From contig NZ_JAGSOV010000061.1 of the NCBI RefSeq assembly GCF_023898865.1, positions 61,056 through 125,055 of the forward strand: 64,000 nt of DNA, given 5' to 3'. A program made the position numbers and the translations under genes. The notes below the pieces were generated by a model, which made no database searches, had not been told where the DNA came from, and was given only the letters and a program-made list of their open reading frames with translations. Position 1 is the first letter of the stretch; the number at the start of each line of letters is the position of its first letter. Positions 8,004-15,747 of this stretch are shown in pieces. The stretch comes from Pseudonocardia humida. GTDB lineage: Bacteria > Actinomycetota > Actinomycetes > Mycobacteriales > Pseudonocardiaceae.

Positions 8004-8614
8004 CCGACCCCGTCCGGGTGCTGATCGCCGAGGACATGCACATGATCCGCGGCGCGTTGGTGGCGCTGCTGGCGCTGGAACCGGGCATCGAGGTGGTCGC
8101 TGAGCTGGAGCGCGGCGACGAGATCGTCGACGCGGCGCTGCGCACCCGGCCCGACGTCGCCGTGATCGACATCGAGCTGCCCGGCTGCGACGGCATCACC
8201 GCCGCCGCTCAGCTCCACGACCGCCTCCCGAGCTGCCGGGTCCTCGTCCTGACCGGGCTCAGCCAGCCCGGGCACCTGCTGCGCGCCCTGCAGTCCCACG
8301 TCCGCGGGTTCGTCCTCAAGGACGCCCCCGCCGACGCGCTCGCCGCCGGGATCCGCCGCGTGGCCGCCGGCCAGCGGGTGATCGACCCCGAGCTCGTCGC
8401 CGCGGCCATCGAGACCGGCACCACTCCCCTGACCGGCCGCGAGACCGACGTGCTGCGCGCGGCGCAGGACGGCGCCTCCACCGAGCAGATCGCGACCCGG
8501 CTGTGCCTGTCCACCGCCACCGTGCGCAACTACCTGTCCAACGCGATCACCAAGGTGGGCGCCCGCAACCGGATCGACGCGATCCGCATCGCCCGAGAGG
8601 CCGGCTGGATGTGA
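8000..8614 (+). CDS. LuxR/NarL-family response regulator
   Basis: A 204-residue two-domain regulator. The receiver domain has the acidic pair ED at residues 11-12, the phospho-accepting Asp at about 57 (VAVIDIELPG) and the conserved Lys in VLKDAP near 105. The C-terminal LuxR helix-turn-helix reads LTGRETDVLRAAQDGAST then IATRLCLSTATVRNYLSNAI. It starts at GTG 8000, overlapping the kinase stop as GTGA, so it is the cognate partner of the kinase. Relatives such as DesR and LiaR bind DNA as dimers after phosphorylation. Targets are unknown; autoregulation from the 5500-5727 region is plausible but I found no clear repeat there. Confidence 0.92.
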   Translation: MTDPVRVLIAEDMHMIRGALVALLALEPGIEVVAELERGDEIVDAALRTRPDVAVIDIELPGCDGITAAAQLHDRLPSCRVLVLTGLSQPGHLLRALQSHVRGFVLKDAPADALAAGIRRVAAGQRVIDPELVAAAIETGTTPLTGRETDVLRAAQDGASTEQIATRLCLSTATVRNYLSNAITKVGARNRIDAIRIAREAGWM

Positions 8615-8910
8615 GCACCGACGACGCCGAGCGGCGCCTCACGATGGTCCTGGTGGCCGACGTCGCCGCGGCCGACGTCGGCGCGTTCCAGGAGTACGAG
8701 AGCCTGGTGCTGCCCCTGCTCGCACGGCACTCGGGCCGGCTCGAGCGGCGCCTGCGGGGCGCCGGCGGCACGGTCGAGGTGCACATCGTGTCCTTCGCCT
8801 CCCGCGCCGCCCACGAGGCGTACGCGGCGGACCCCGAGCGGCTCGCGCACCGCGCCCGGCTTCGCGCTGCGCACATCGACGTGCGGGTCGTGGAGGTCGA
8901 CGACGTGTAG
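8611..8910 (+). CDS. small ABM/DUF1330-like protein coupled to a two-component system
   Basis: A 99-residue protein starting at GTG 8611, overlapping the response-regulator stop as GTGA. It reads like a compact ferredoxin-like alpha/beta barrel: a first strand RLTMVLVADV, a helix with FQEYESLVLPLLARH, then GRLERRLRG, the strand EVHIVSFASRAAHEAYAADP, and a last strand VRVVEVDD. This order resembles the DUF1330/antibiotic-biosynthesis-monooxygenase superfamily, which forms dimers and binds small molecules or haem. It has no transmembrane or catalytic signature that I can name. As the fourth member of a tightly coupled kinase operon it may be a soluble ligand or output protein (inference). Confidence 0.8.
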   Translation: MSTDDAERRLTMVLVADVAAADVGAFQEYESLVLPLLARHSGRLERRLRGAGGTVEVHIVSFASRAAHEAYAADPERLAHRARLRAAHIDVRVVEVDDV

Positions 8911-9004
8911 CGGGTGCGCGGCGCCGCAGGCTTCGCTTCCGCTACGGACCGCTGAGTTGAGCGTTCCCCCGCCAGTGGTTCCAGCCGCGATCCCGGGCCC
9001 GGGG

Positions 9005-9694
9005 TCAGCGTGCAGGCGGGTTCGGGTCGAGCCGTGTGGCCCGGGCGACCCGGGCGTCGAAGACGGTGCAGCGGCGCGTCATGGTGCGCTCGACGGTGTC
9101 GAAGCGCCGCCGCAGCGCGGTCTCGATCCGGCCGAGCGTGGCCTCGTCGAGCAGCAGGGGTCGCGCGGCCCGGCTGGGGGCACGCCCGCCGTGCCAGCTC
9201 AGCAGCAGCCGGCCGCCGGGGCGCAGCAGTCGGCGCAGCTCGCCGGCACCGGAGTCGAGGTCGGGCCAGATCGCCACGGTGTTCACCGAGACGACCACGT
9301 CGGCGCACCCGTCGGGCAGGCCGGTGGTGGCGGCGTCTCCGGGTCGGACCTCCAGCCGGGCGGCGGCGATTGCCGCGGCGTTGGCCCGGATCGCCAGTGC
9401 CCGCATGTCCACCGACGGCTCGACGCCGATCACCCGCCGCACGTCCGCACGGGCGGTGAGCAGCCCGAGCAGTGCACCGGGCCCGGGGCCGACCTCGACC
9501 ACCTCGACCGCCCCGTCCACCTCGCCCGCCGCCAGCAGCGCCAGCACCTCCCGCTGCTGGCCGCGGTTGAGCAGGCGCATCAGCCGCCCGCCCAGCCGAC
9601 CGAGGCGCCCGGCCGGTAGCGCGGCGAAGCGGTTGGGGGTGGTACCGGTGGTCCAGGACGGGGCGGGCGATGCGGGGGTGGCCGGAGCGCTCAT
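9005..9694 (-). CDS. class I SAM-dependent methyltransferase
   Basis: About 229 residues from ATG 9694 (GTG 9703 adds three residues). Motif I, VEVVEVGPGPGALLGLL, binds the SAM methionine/amino part; the acidic residue ending strand 2 is in VIGVEPS; motif II reads CADVVVSVNTVAIWPDL; and LLRPGGRLLLSWHG is the post-II block. This is the UbiE/Methyltransf_11 layout. An N-terminal helix NRGQQREVLALLAAG precedes the Rossmann core. The substrate cannot be predicted. It lies 81 bases downstream of the PaaX-type regulator on the same strand, so read-through transcription is possible, but no metabolic link is evident. Confidence 0.87.
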   Translation of the reverse strand: MSAPATPASPAPSWTTGTTPNRFAALPAGRLGRLGGRLMRLLNRGQQREVLALLAAGEVDGAVEVVEVGPGPGALLGLLTARADVRRVIGVEPSVDMRALAIRANAAAIAAARLEVRPGDAATTGLPDGCADVVVSVNTVAIWPDLDSGAGELRRLLRPGGRLLLSWHGGRAPSRAARPLLLDEATLGRIETALRRRFDTVERTMTRRCTVFDARVARATRLDPNPPAR

Positions 9695-9775
9695 GGGTAC
9701 CACGGTGGATGCTCAGGGGCCCTCGATGTCAAGCCCGGGGATGTCCATCGGCGAGGCAGCCCGCCGGGAGCCGGT

Positions 9776-10675
9776 TCAGGGCGTCGGGGATGTCATCGAG
9801 GAACCGAGCTCCAGGTCGAGGGCCCGGTCGGCGGCGGGGAGGAGGTCGGAGTAGCACCGGCGGTACACCGCGGCGCTCTGGGCGGCGGGCCAGTCCGCGG
9901 AGAGGTGCCGCGCGGGCAGCCCAGGGTCGGCGCGCAGGACCCGCAGCCAGTCCGCGCCCAGCAGCGTGATCCGCCCGAGGGGGTCCCCCGCTCCGGGTCC
10001 GGCCCACCAGGTCCGGATGAACTCCCCGTGCCGCTCCCGGATCTGGTCCACCGGCCACGCCCTGCGGATGAACGCCTGGACCCGCACGTCCGGCATGGGC
10101 GAGGCCGCGAACCACTCGGCCAGGCCGGTGACCTCGTCGAGCCCGGCGTCGTTGAGGACCGCGGCCACGTCGACGGTCCCCGGGGCGATCCACACCCCGT
10201 CGCGCAGCCCTCCGAAACCGGCCCACGTCAGGGTCGCGCGGACGCGGTGGCGCAGGTCGCGGCGGCTCTCGGGCACGGAGTAGCTGAGCAGCGTCCACTC
10301 GCCGTCGGGGTGCTCGAACGGTGCCGGGGAGGCGACCCGCAGGCTGGCCTTGCGCACGAGGGCCTCCGCGTCGGGGGTGAGCCGGTAGTGCGCGGCCCGG
10401 CCGACCTGCGTGCGCTCCAGCAGGCCCCGGCGGGTCATCCGGGCCAGCGTGGCGCGGGCGGCGGCCTCGGCGACCCCCAGCCCGCTGAGCAGGCGGATGA
10501 ACACCGCGGAGGGGACGGGCGGGAGGTCGCGCCCGCGCACCACGCCCCCGAAGAAGCTGAACAGCAGGGCCTGGGGGCGGTGCCCGTGCGGCTGGCCGTC
10601 GGGCCCGGCTCCGGGATCGGCACCCGGCTCGGCGGCGTCGACCGCGCCCCAGTCCTGCAGCGCACCCTCGGACAC
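9776..10675 (-). CDS. PaaX-family transcriptional regulator
   Basis: A 299-residue regulator started at GTG 10675, which has GGGAGGGCGAGG just upstream; the longer ATG start at 10741 would overlap the promoter. It has the PaaX layout: an N-terminal winged helix (ALLFSFFGGVVRGRDLPPVP, then SGLGVAEAAARATLARMTRRG), a central ferredoxin-like domain (WTLLSYSVPESRRDLRHRVR, GFGGLRDGVWIAP), and the C-terminal block with RITLLGADWLRVLRADPGLP. Known PaaX proteins are repressors released by phenylacetyl-CoA or related acyl-CoAs. It is divergent from an ABC transporter/CoA-ligase operon whose ligase could make the effector. Its promoter shares a palindrome with that operon, so both autoregulation and control of the operon are likely. 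Confidence 0.9.
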   Translation of the reverse strand: MSEGALQDWGAVDAAEPGADPGAGPDGQPHGHRPQALLFSFFGGVVRGRDLPPVPSAVFIRLLSGLGVAEAAARATLARMTRRGLLERTQVGRAAHYRLTPDAEALVRKASLRVASPAPFEHPDGEWTLLSYSVPESRRDLRHRVRATLTWAGFGGLRDGVWIAPGTVDVAAVLNDAGLDEVTGLAEWFAASPMPDVRVQAFIRRAWPVDQIRERHGEFIRTWWAGPGAGDPLGRITLLGADWLRVLRADPGLPARHLSADWPAAQSAAVYRRCYSDLLPAADRALDLELGSSMTSPTP

Positions 10676-10728
10676 GCCTCGCCCTCCCGCCTCGACCCGC
10701 TCCCCGGGTCGAGCCTGCCACGCGGCGA

Positions 10729-10772
10729 ACGTTAGACACAATCTTGACGTACGTCAAAGACGCTTCTAAGGT
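10729..10772. promoter_or_regulatory. divergent promoters sharing a palindromic -35/operator
   Basis: The 14 bp perfect palindrome TTGACGTACGTCAA (10744-10757) supplies a -35 hexamer TTGACG in both directions. To the right, TTGACG (10744-10749), 17 bases, then -10 TAAGGT (10767-10772) would serve the transporter operon. To the left, TTGACG (10757-10752), 17 bases, then -10 TAACGT (10734-10729) would serve the PaaX gene. A repressor on the palindrome would block both. Confidence 0.8.
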
Positions 10773-10852
10773 CCCTGTGACCCGCACCACCGAGCGCTGC
10801 GTGATCACCCTTCCGGGCGCCTCGGACGCGACTCCCAGACGGAAGGTGCTCC

Positions 10853-12436
10853 GTGCCAGTCCCCCTACTGACCGTCGACGACCTGGCGGTCGACTACGAC
10901 GGCGCCGTCCAGGCGCTGCGCGGGGTCTCCGTGCGCGTCGACGCGGGGTCCGTGGTCGCCGTGCTCGGGAGCAACGGCGCCGGCAAGACCACCCTCCTGC
11001 GGGCCATCTCGCGCTCCCTGGGCGGCGTCGGCGGCGCGGTCACCGCCGGGCGCATCCACTTCGACGGGCACGACCTCGCCCGCCGCGACGCCGCGGGGGC
11101 GGTGCGCGCCGGTCTGGTGCAGGTCCCGGAAGGCCGCCGGATCTTCCGCGACCTGACCGTGGCCGAGAACCTGCGCGCCGGCGCCTCCACGGTCCGCGAC
11201 AAGCGCGCCCGCGAGGAGGCGGCCGAGCGGGTCTTCGAGCTCTTCCCGATCCTCGCCGAGCGCCGCCACCAGCGCGGTGGCCTGCTCTCCGGCGGGCAGC
11301 AGCAGATGCTGGCGATGGGGCGGGCGCTGATGACCTCGCCCACGCTGCTGCTGCTCGACGAGCCCTCCCTCGGCCTGGCCCCGCAGCTGGTCGAGCAGAT
11401 CGGCGACATCATCGGGCAGATCCACGCCCAGGGGACCTCGGTGCTGCTCATCGAGCAGAACGCGGCGATGGGCCTGCGGGTGGCCGACCGGGCCTACGTG
11501 CTCGAGGTCGGGACCATCACCGCCGAGGGCAGCTCGGCCGAGCTGGCCGCCACCGACGAGATCCGCGACCGCTACCTGGGCGTGGGGACCTCCAGCACCG
11601 CCGCCGCCACCACTGACGACGCACCGGACGACACGACGGTGCACCTCCGGCGCTCCACGACCGCCCGGGCCCGGCAGCTGAGGGTCGAGGACCTGACCGT
11701 CCGCTTCGGCGGCATCACCGCGCTCTCGACGGTGTCGTTCACCGTCGAGGCCGGGACCATCCACGCGCTGATCGGCCCCAACGGCGCCGGGAAGTCGACC
11801 TGCATCAACGTCCTCGGCGGCGCCTACCGCGCGACCAGCGGCACCGTCCACTACGGCGACGCGGAAGTGACCGCCATGCCCTCGCACCGCATCGCCGACC
11901 TCGGCGTGGCCCGCACCTTCCAGAACATCTCGCTGTCGCTCGAGGCGACGGTCCGGGACAACCTCCTCGTCGGCCGGCACCGCGTGATGCGCACCGGCAC
12001 CGCCGCCCATGCCCTGCGGCTCCCGCGCGCCCGCCGGGAGGAGCGCGCCGAGCGGGAGGCCGTGCGGCGCATCGCCGCCCTGCTCCGCATCGAGCACGTC
12101 CTCGACCGCGCCGTGCACACGCTCTCCTACGGCGACCGGAAGCGGGTGGAGATGGGCCGGGCGCTGGCGGCCGAACCCACCCTGCTGCTGCTCGACGAGC
12201 CCGTGGCCGGCATGACCCACGGCGAGTCCGCCGTCATGGCCGAGGCCATCCGCGCCGTGCAGCGGGAGCTCGGGCTGTCGGTCCTGCTCGTCGAGCACGA
12301 CATGCCCTTCGTCATGGGGCTGGCCGAACGGATCACCGTCCTGGACTTCGGCAAGCGCATCGCCGAGGGCTCCCCGCGGGACGTCCAGCGCGACCCCGAG
12401 GTGCTGCGGGCCTACCTGGGGACGGCGGCGGCATGA
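10853..12436 (+). CDS. fused LivF-LivG-type ABC transporter ATPase (two ATP-binding domains)
   Basis: A 527-residue protein with two complete ABC ATPase domains. Domain 1 (about 1-235) is LivF-like: Walker A GSNGAGKTT (39-47), VPEGRRIFRDLTVAENL, signature LSGGQQQ and Walker B LLLLDEPSLGLAP. Domain 2 (about 275-527) is LivG-like: GPNGAGKST, VARTFQNISL, signature LSYGDRK, LLLLDEPVAGM and the closing LRAYLGT. In most bacteria these are separate genes in the order G then F; here F precedes G in one chain, joined by a Thr/Ala/Asp-rich linker. It energises the LivHM-type permeases encoded next. GGAAGG precedes the GTG start at 10853. It overlaps the next gene by ATGA (12433-12436). Confidence 0.92.
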   Translation: MPVPLLTVDDLAVDYDGAVQALRGVSVRVDAGSVVAVLGSNGAGKTTLLRAISRSLGGVGGAVTAGRIHFDGHDLARRDAAGAVRAGLVQVPEGRRIFRDLTVAENLRAGASTVRDKRAREEAAERVFELFPILAERRHQRGGLLSGGQQQMLAMGRALMTSPTLLLLDEPSLGLAPQLVEQIGDIIGQIHAQGTSVLLIEQNAAMGLRVADRAYVLEVGTITAEGSSAELAATDEIRDRYLGVGTSSTAAATTDDAPDDTTVHLRRSTTARARQLRVEDLTVRFGGITALSTVSFTVEAGTIHALIGPNGAGKSTCINVLGGAYRATSGTVHYGDAEVTAMPSHRIADLGVARTFQNISLSLEATVRDNLLVGRHRVMRTGTAAHALRLPRARREERAEREAVRRIAALLRIEHVLDRAVHTLSYGDRKRVEMGRALAAEPTLLLLDEPVAGMTHGESAVMAEAIRAVQRELGLSVLLVEHDMPFVMGLAERITVLDFGKRIAEGSPRDVQRDPEVLRAYLGTAAA

Positions 12437-13323
12437 GCTACTTCCTCACCCAGCTGGCCAACGGCCTGTCCTACGGGCTCATCCTCGGTCTGATCGCGGT
12501 CGGCTTCGTCATCGTCTTCACCTCCACCGGCGTGCTGAACTTCGCGCACGGCTCGGTCCTGCTGACCGGCGCCTACCTCGTCGCCGTCCTGCAGGGCCCG
12601 GTCGGCTTCTGGGCCGCGGTCGTCGTGGGGATCGCCGGTGCGGCGCTGCTGGGCGTGCTGATCAACGCGGTCCTGGTGCGCAACCTCGCCGAGGCCAACC
12701 CCGGCACGGCCGCCATCCTCATGCTCGGCGTCGACATCCTGCTGCTCACCGAGCTGACCCGGCGCATCGGCAACCGGGTCCTGCCCATCGGCGCGCCCTG
12801 GGGGGCCGACGTGGTCGCCATCGGCGGCGTCACCCTGCCCACCAGCCGGGCGATCGCGGCGGGCCTGGCCGTGGTGGTCTTCGGGCTGCTCTGGTTCCTC
12901 TTCGCGCGCACCGGCACCGGCGTCGCGATGCGCGCCGCGGCCGCCGACGGCGACACCGCCTCCCTGATGGGGATCCGGCTCTCGCGCACCGGCGCGGCGG
13001 GATGGGCGCTGGCCGGGGCGCTCGCCGCCATCGCCGGCGTCTTCCTCGCCTCGTTCCCCGCGCCGGGCGTGGGCCCGGCGCTGGCCATCAGCGCCTTCGC
13101 CGCGATCCCGGCCTGGGTGCTCGGCGGGTTCGACTCCGTCGTCGGCGCGATCGTCGGTGGCCTGATCATCGGCGTGGTCACCGCGCTGGCCGTCGGCTAC
13201 GAGTCCCACCTGCACTTCCTGGGCCGCGGCCTCGGTGAGGTCGTCCCCTACGCCGTGATGATCCTGGTGCTGCTCGTGCGGCCGTCCGGGCTGTTCGGCC
13301 GCGCGGAGGCCGTCCGTGTCTGA
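12433..13323 (+). CDS. LivH-type ABC transporter permease
   Basis: A 296-residue inner-membrane permease with eight or so hydrophobic helices. Signature stretches of the LivH family are present: LANGLSYGLILGLIAVGFV at the N-terminus, STGVLNFAHGSVLLTGAY, the cytoplasmic GTGVAMRAAAADGDTASLMG coupling helix that docks the ATPase, and VLGGFDSVVGAIVGG followed by a C-terminal LLVRPSGLFGR. Together with the LivM partner it forms the transmembrane channel of a hydrophobic-amino-acid/organic-acid uptake system. The ATG overlaps the ATPase stop, and its own end overlaps the LivM start at 13316. The substrate is more likely a carboxylic acid than a branched-chain amino acid, given the CoA ligase downstream (inference). 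Confidence 0.92.
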   Translation: MSYFLTQLANGLSYGLILGLIAVGFVIVFTSTGVLNFAHGSVLLTGAYLVAVLQGPVGFWAAVVVGIAGAALLGVLINAVLVRNLAEANPGTAAILMLGVDILLLTELTRRIGNRVLPIGAPWGADVVAIGGVTLPTSRAIAAGLAVVVFGLLWFLFARTGTGVAMRAAAADGDTASLMGIRLSRTGAAGWALAGALAAIAGVFLASFPAPGVGPALAISAFAAIPAWVLGGFDSVVGAIVGGLIIGVVTALAVGYESHLHFLGRGLGEVVPYAVMILVLLVRPSGLFGRAEAVRV

Positions 13324-14491
13324 GGTCCTCCGCCGGCTCCCGGCCGCCCTGGCCGTGCTGGTCGCCGCGGCCCTGCCGTTCCTGCTCGACGACTTCTGGC
13401 TGCAGACCGGACTGTTCACGATGGCGGCGGTGGTCGGGGCGATCGGGCTGACCCTGCTGGTCGGGGTGGCGGGGCAGCTGTCGCTCGGCCACGCCTGCTT
13501 CGCGGCCCTGGGCGCCTACACCTACGCCTGGGCCGTCGGCGAGAGCGGCGGCCGGGCGGCCGGACTGGGTCTGCCGCCCCTGCTCGCCCTCGTCCTCGCG
13601 GGTGTGGTGGCCGCGGTCGCCGGCGCGCTCTTCAGCCCCATCTCGGGTCGCCTGCGCGGGATCTACCTCGGCCTGGCCACCATCGGGCTGGTCTTCCTGG
13701 CCCGCCACCTGATGGTCAACCTGGAGGACGCGACCGGCGGCTTCAACGGCCGGACCGTGGAGCCGTTCTCCGTGCCGGGCTTCAGCTTCAGCAACGAGGA
13801 TCCCGACTACCTCGCCGTCGCCGGCGTGGAGTTCGAGGGCCTGCACCGGCTCTGGTACCTGTTCCTCGTCGTCGTCCTGCTCGCCGCGTGGCTCGGCCGC
13901 AACATCAAGGCCAGCCGCACCGGCCGGGCACTGGCCAACGTCCGCGACAGCGAGACCGCGGCGGCCGCGATGGGCATCCACGTGGCGCGGGCCAAGGCCA
14001 CCGCCTTCGTCATCTCCTCGGCCTACGCGGGCATCGCCGGCGCCCTCATGGCCCTGGCCTACGGCCGGATCGCGCCGGACCTGTTCGGCCTGCAGCTGTC
14101 GATCGACTTCCTGATCATGATCGTGCTGGGCGGTCTCGGCTCGATCGCCGGGGCGGCCGCGGGCGCCGCCTTCGTCGTCATCCTGCCGCTGGTCCTCACC
14201 CAGTACAGCTCCGACCTGCCGTTCCTCGCGACGCCCGGCTCCGGGGGCCTGGACGCGGCCACGCTCGCCCGGCTGCTCTACGGCGCGGCGATCATCGCCG
14301 TGCTGCTCTTCCTCCGCGGCGGCCTGGCCGGAGCGACCGGCCGGCTCCGCCACCGGCGCGCCCCCCACCCGGCCGACACCGACGATCCCCCACCCGCACC
14401 TCCTCCCCCATCGCCGGCTCCCCCCGGCGCGGCCACACCCGCACCGTCGCACCCCGGCGTCCCCACCAGGTCGAAGGAGACCTCCCCATGA
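13316..14491 (+). CDS. LivM-type ABC transporter permease with Pro-rich tail
   Basis: A 391-residue permease starting at GTG 13316 inside the end of the LivH gene. LivM features include a first block with GLTLLVGVAGQLSLGHACFAA, the RLRGIYLGLATIGLVFLARH helix, the coupling segment GRALANVRDSETAAAAMG, and IDFLIMIVLGGLGSIAGAA. The core ends near residue 340; the last ~45 residues are a Pro/Ala-rich hydrophilic tail that most LivM proteins lack. The tail codons contain the AAGGAGA ribosome site of the next gene, and the stop overlaps that start (ATGA). The tail may therefore be a by-product of the overlap rather than a functional domain. Confidence 0.9.
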   Translation: MSEVLRRLPAALAVLVAAALPFLLDDFWLQTGLFTMAAVVGAIGLTLLVGVAGQLSLGHACFAALGAYTYAWAVGESGGRAAGLGLPPLLALVLAGVVAAVAGALFSPISGRLRGIYLGLATIGLVFLARHLMVNLEDATGGFNGRTVEPFSVPGFSFSNEDPDYLAVAGVEFEGLHRLWYLFLVVVLLAAWLGRNIKASRTGRALANVRDSETAAAAMGIHVARAKATAFVISSAYAGIAGALMALAYGRIAPDLFGLQLSIDFLIMIVLGGLGSIAGAAAGAAFVVILPLVLTQYSSDLPFLATPGSGGLDAATLARLLYGAAIIAVLLFLRGGLAGATGRLRHRRAPHPADTDDPPPAPPPPSPAPPGAATPAPSHPGVPTRSKETSP

Positions 14492-15744
14492 AGCACCGGA
14501 TCCGCACGACGCTGGCGCTCGCCGGCTGCGTCGCCGTCCTCGCCGCCTGCTCCACCGAGGACCCCGACGCCGCCCCCGCCGGTGGCGGCGCGGAAGGGGA
14601 GGTGCGGACCGGCACCGGCGTCACCGCCGACACCATCACCGTCGGCATGCTCACCGACCTCTCGGGCCCCTTCGCCGCCGGCGCCGCGGTCCAGGTCACC
14701 GAGACCCAGGCCTACTACGACCAGGTCAACACCGAGGGCGGGATCTGCGGGCGCGACGTCGAGGTCGACGTGCAGGACCACGGCTACGACCCGCAGAAGG
14801 CCGTGGCGCTCTACCGGAGCATGGCCTCGAACGTCGTCGCCCTGCAGCAGGTCCTCGGCGGGCCGACGTCGGCCGCCGTGCTGCCGCTGGCCGAGGCCGA
14901 CGGGCTCTACCTGGGCGGGCACGGCTGGGCCGGCGTCGCGCTGCAGTACGAGAACGCCCAGATCCCCGGGACCACCTACAGCATCGAGAGCGCGAACGCG
15001 ATCGACTACCTCGTCGACGAGCTGGGCCTGGCCCCCGGCTCCAAGGTCGGCGTCGTCTACTTCGTCGGCGACTACGGCAGCGACTCCCTCGCCGGCGCCC
15101 AGCACGCCGCCCAGCAGCGCGGTCTCGAGATCGTGCCGCAGGAGATCACCCCGCGCGACACCGACCTGACCGCCCAGGCCTCCGCCCTCCAGCAGGCCGG
15201 GGTGTCCGCGGTGATCCTCGGGGCCGCGCCGGCCCAGCTCGCCTCGCTGGCCGGCGTCCTGGCCGCGCAGGGCCTGAACGTCCCGCTCTTCGGCAACACC
15301 CCGACCTTCGGCCCCTCGCTGCTGGCGACGCCGGCCGGGCCGGCCCTGGAGCAGAACTTCTACACGGTCACCAGCATCGCACCGTTCAGCCTCGACCAGC
15401 CCGGCGTTCAGGCGGCCCGCGACCTGTACGAGGCCGCCGCCCCCGACGGCGAGACGGGCTGGGAGGTGCCCCTGGCCTACGCGCAGGCCGAACTGCTCAC
15501 GACCGCGCTCCGGGGCGCCTGCGACGCGGGGGACCTGACCCCGGAGGGCGTGGTCGCCGCCATGCGCAAGACCACCGGCCTGGACACCGAGGGCCTGTAC
15601 GCGACGCCGCTGGACTTCACCGACGCCGCGCAGCCGCCGACGCGCACGGTCTACGTCTCGCGCGCCTCGGGCCAGGCCGAAGGCGGCCTGGAGGTCCTGG
15701 GCACCTTCGAGGGCCCGAGCGCCCAGAGCTACCCGGTCGGCTGA
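14488..15744 (+). CDS. substrate-binding lipoprotein of the LivHM-type transporter
   Basis: A 418-residue periplasmic-binding protein of the type 1 (LivK/AmiC-like) fold. The N-terminus MKHRIRTTLALAGCVAVLAAC ends in a lipobox, so it should be lipid-anchored on the outer face of the membrane. The first domain starts with ITVGMLTDLSGPFAAGAAVQ, and the hinge-side blocks GVVYFVGDYGSDSLAGAQHA, VSAVILGAAPAQLASLAGVL and WEVPLAYAQAELLTTALRG are typical. It would deliver an organic acid or amide to the permeases encoded upstream. The ATG has AAGGAGA six to eight bases upstream and is coupled to LivM by ATGA. The CoA-ligase gene begins three bases after its stop. Confidence 0.92.
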   Translation: MKHRIRTTLALAGCVAVLAACSTEDPDAAPAGGGAEGEVRTGTGVTADTITVGMLTDLSGPFAAGAAVQVTETQAYYDQVNTEGGICGRDVEVDVQDHGYDPQKAVALYRSMASNVVALQQVLGGPTSAAVLPLAEADGLYLGGHGWAGVALQYENAQIPGTTYSIESANAIDYLVDELGLAPGSKVGVVYFVGDYGSDSLAGAQHAAQQRGLEIVPQEITPRDTDLTAQASALQQAGVSAVILGAAPAQLASLAGVLAAQGLNVPLFGNTPTFGPSLLATPAGPALEQNFYTVTSIAPFSLDQPGVQAARDLYEAAAPDGETGWEVPLAYAQAELLTTALRGACDAGDLTPEGVVAAMRKTTGLDTEGLYATPLDFTDAAQPPTRTVYVSRASGQAEGGLEVLGTFEGPSAQSYPVG

Positions 15745-15747
15745 CCC

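Noticed and set aside
10853..15744. Dedicated leucine/isoleucine/valine transporter
   Set aside because: The family allows it, but linkage to a CoA ligase, an SDR and a PaaX regulator favours a carboxylic acid substrate.
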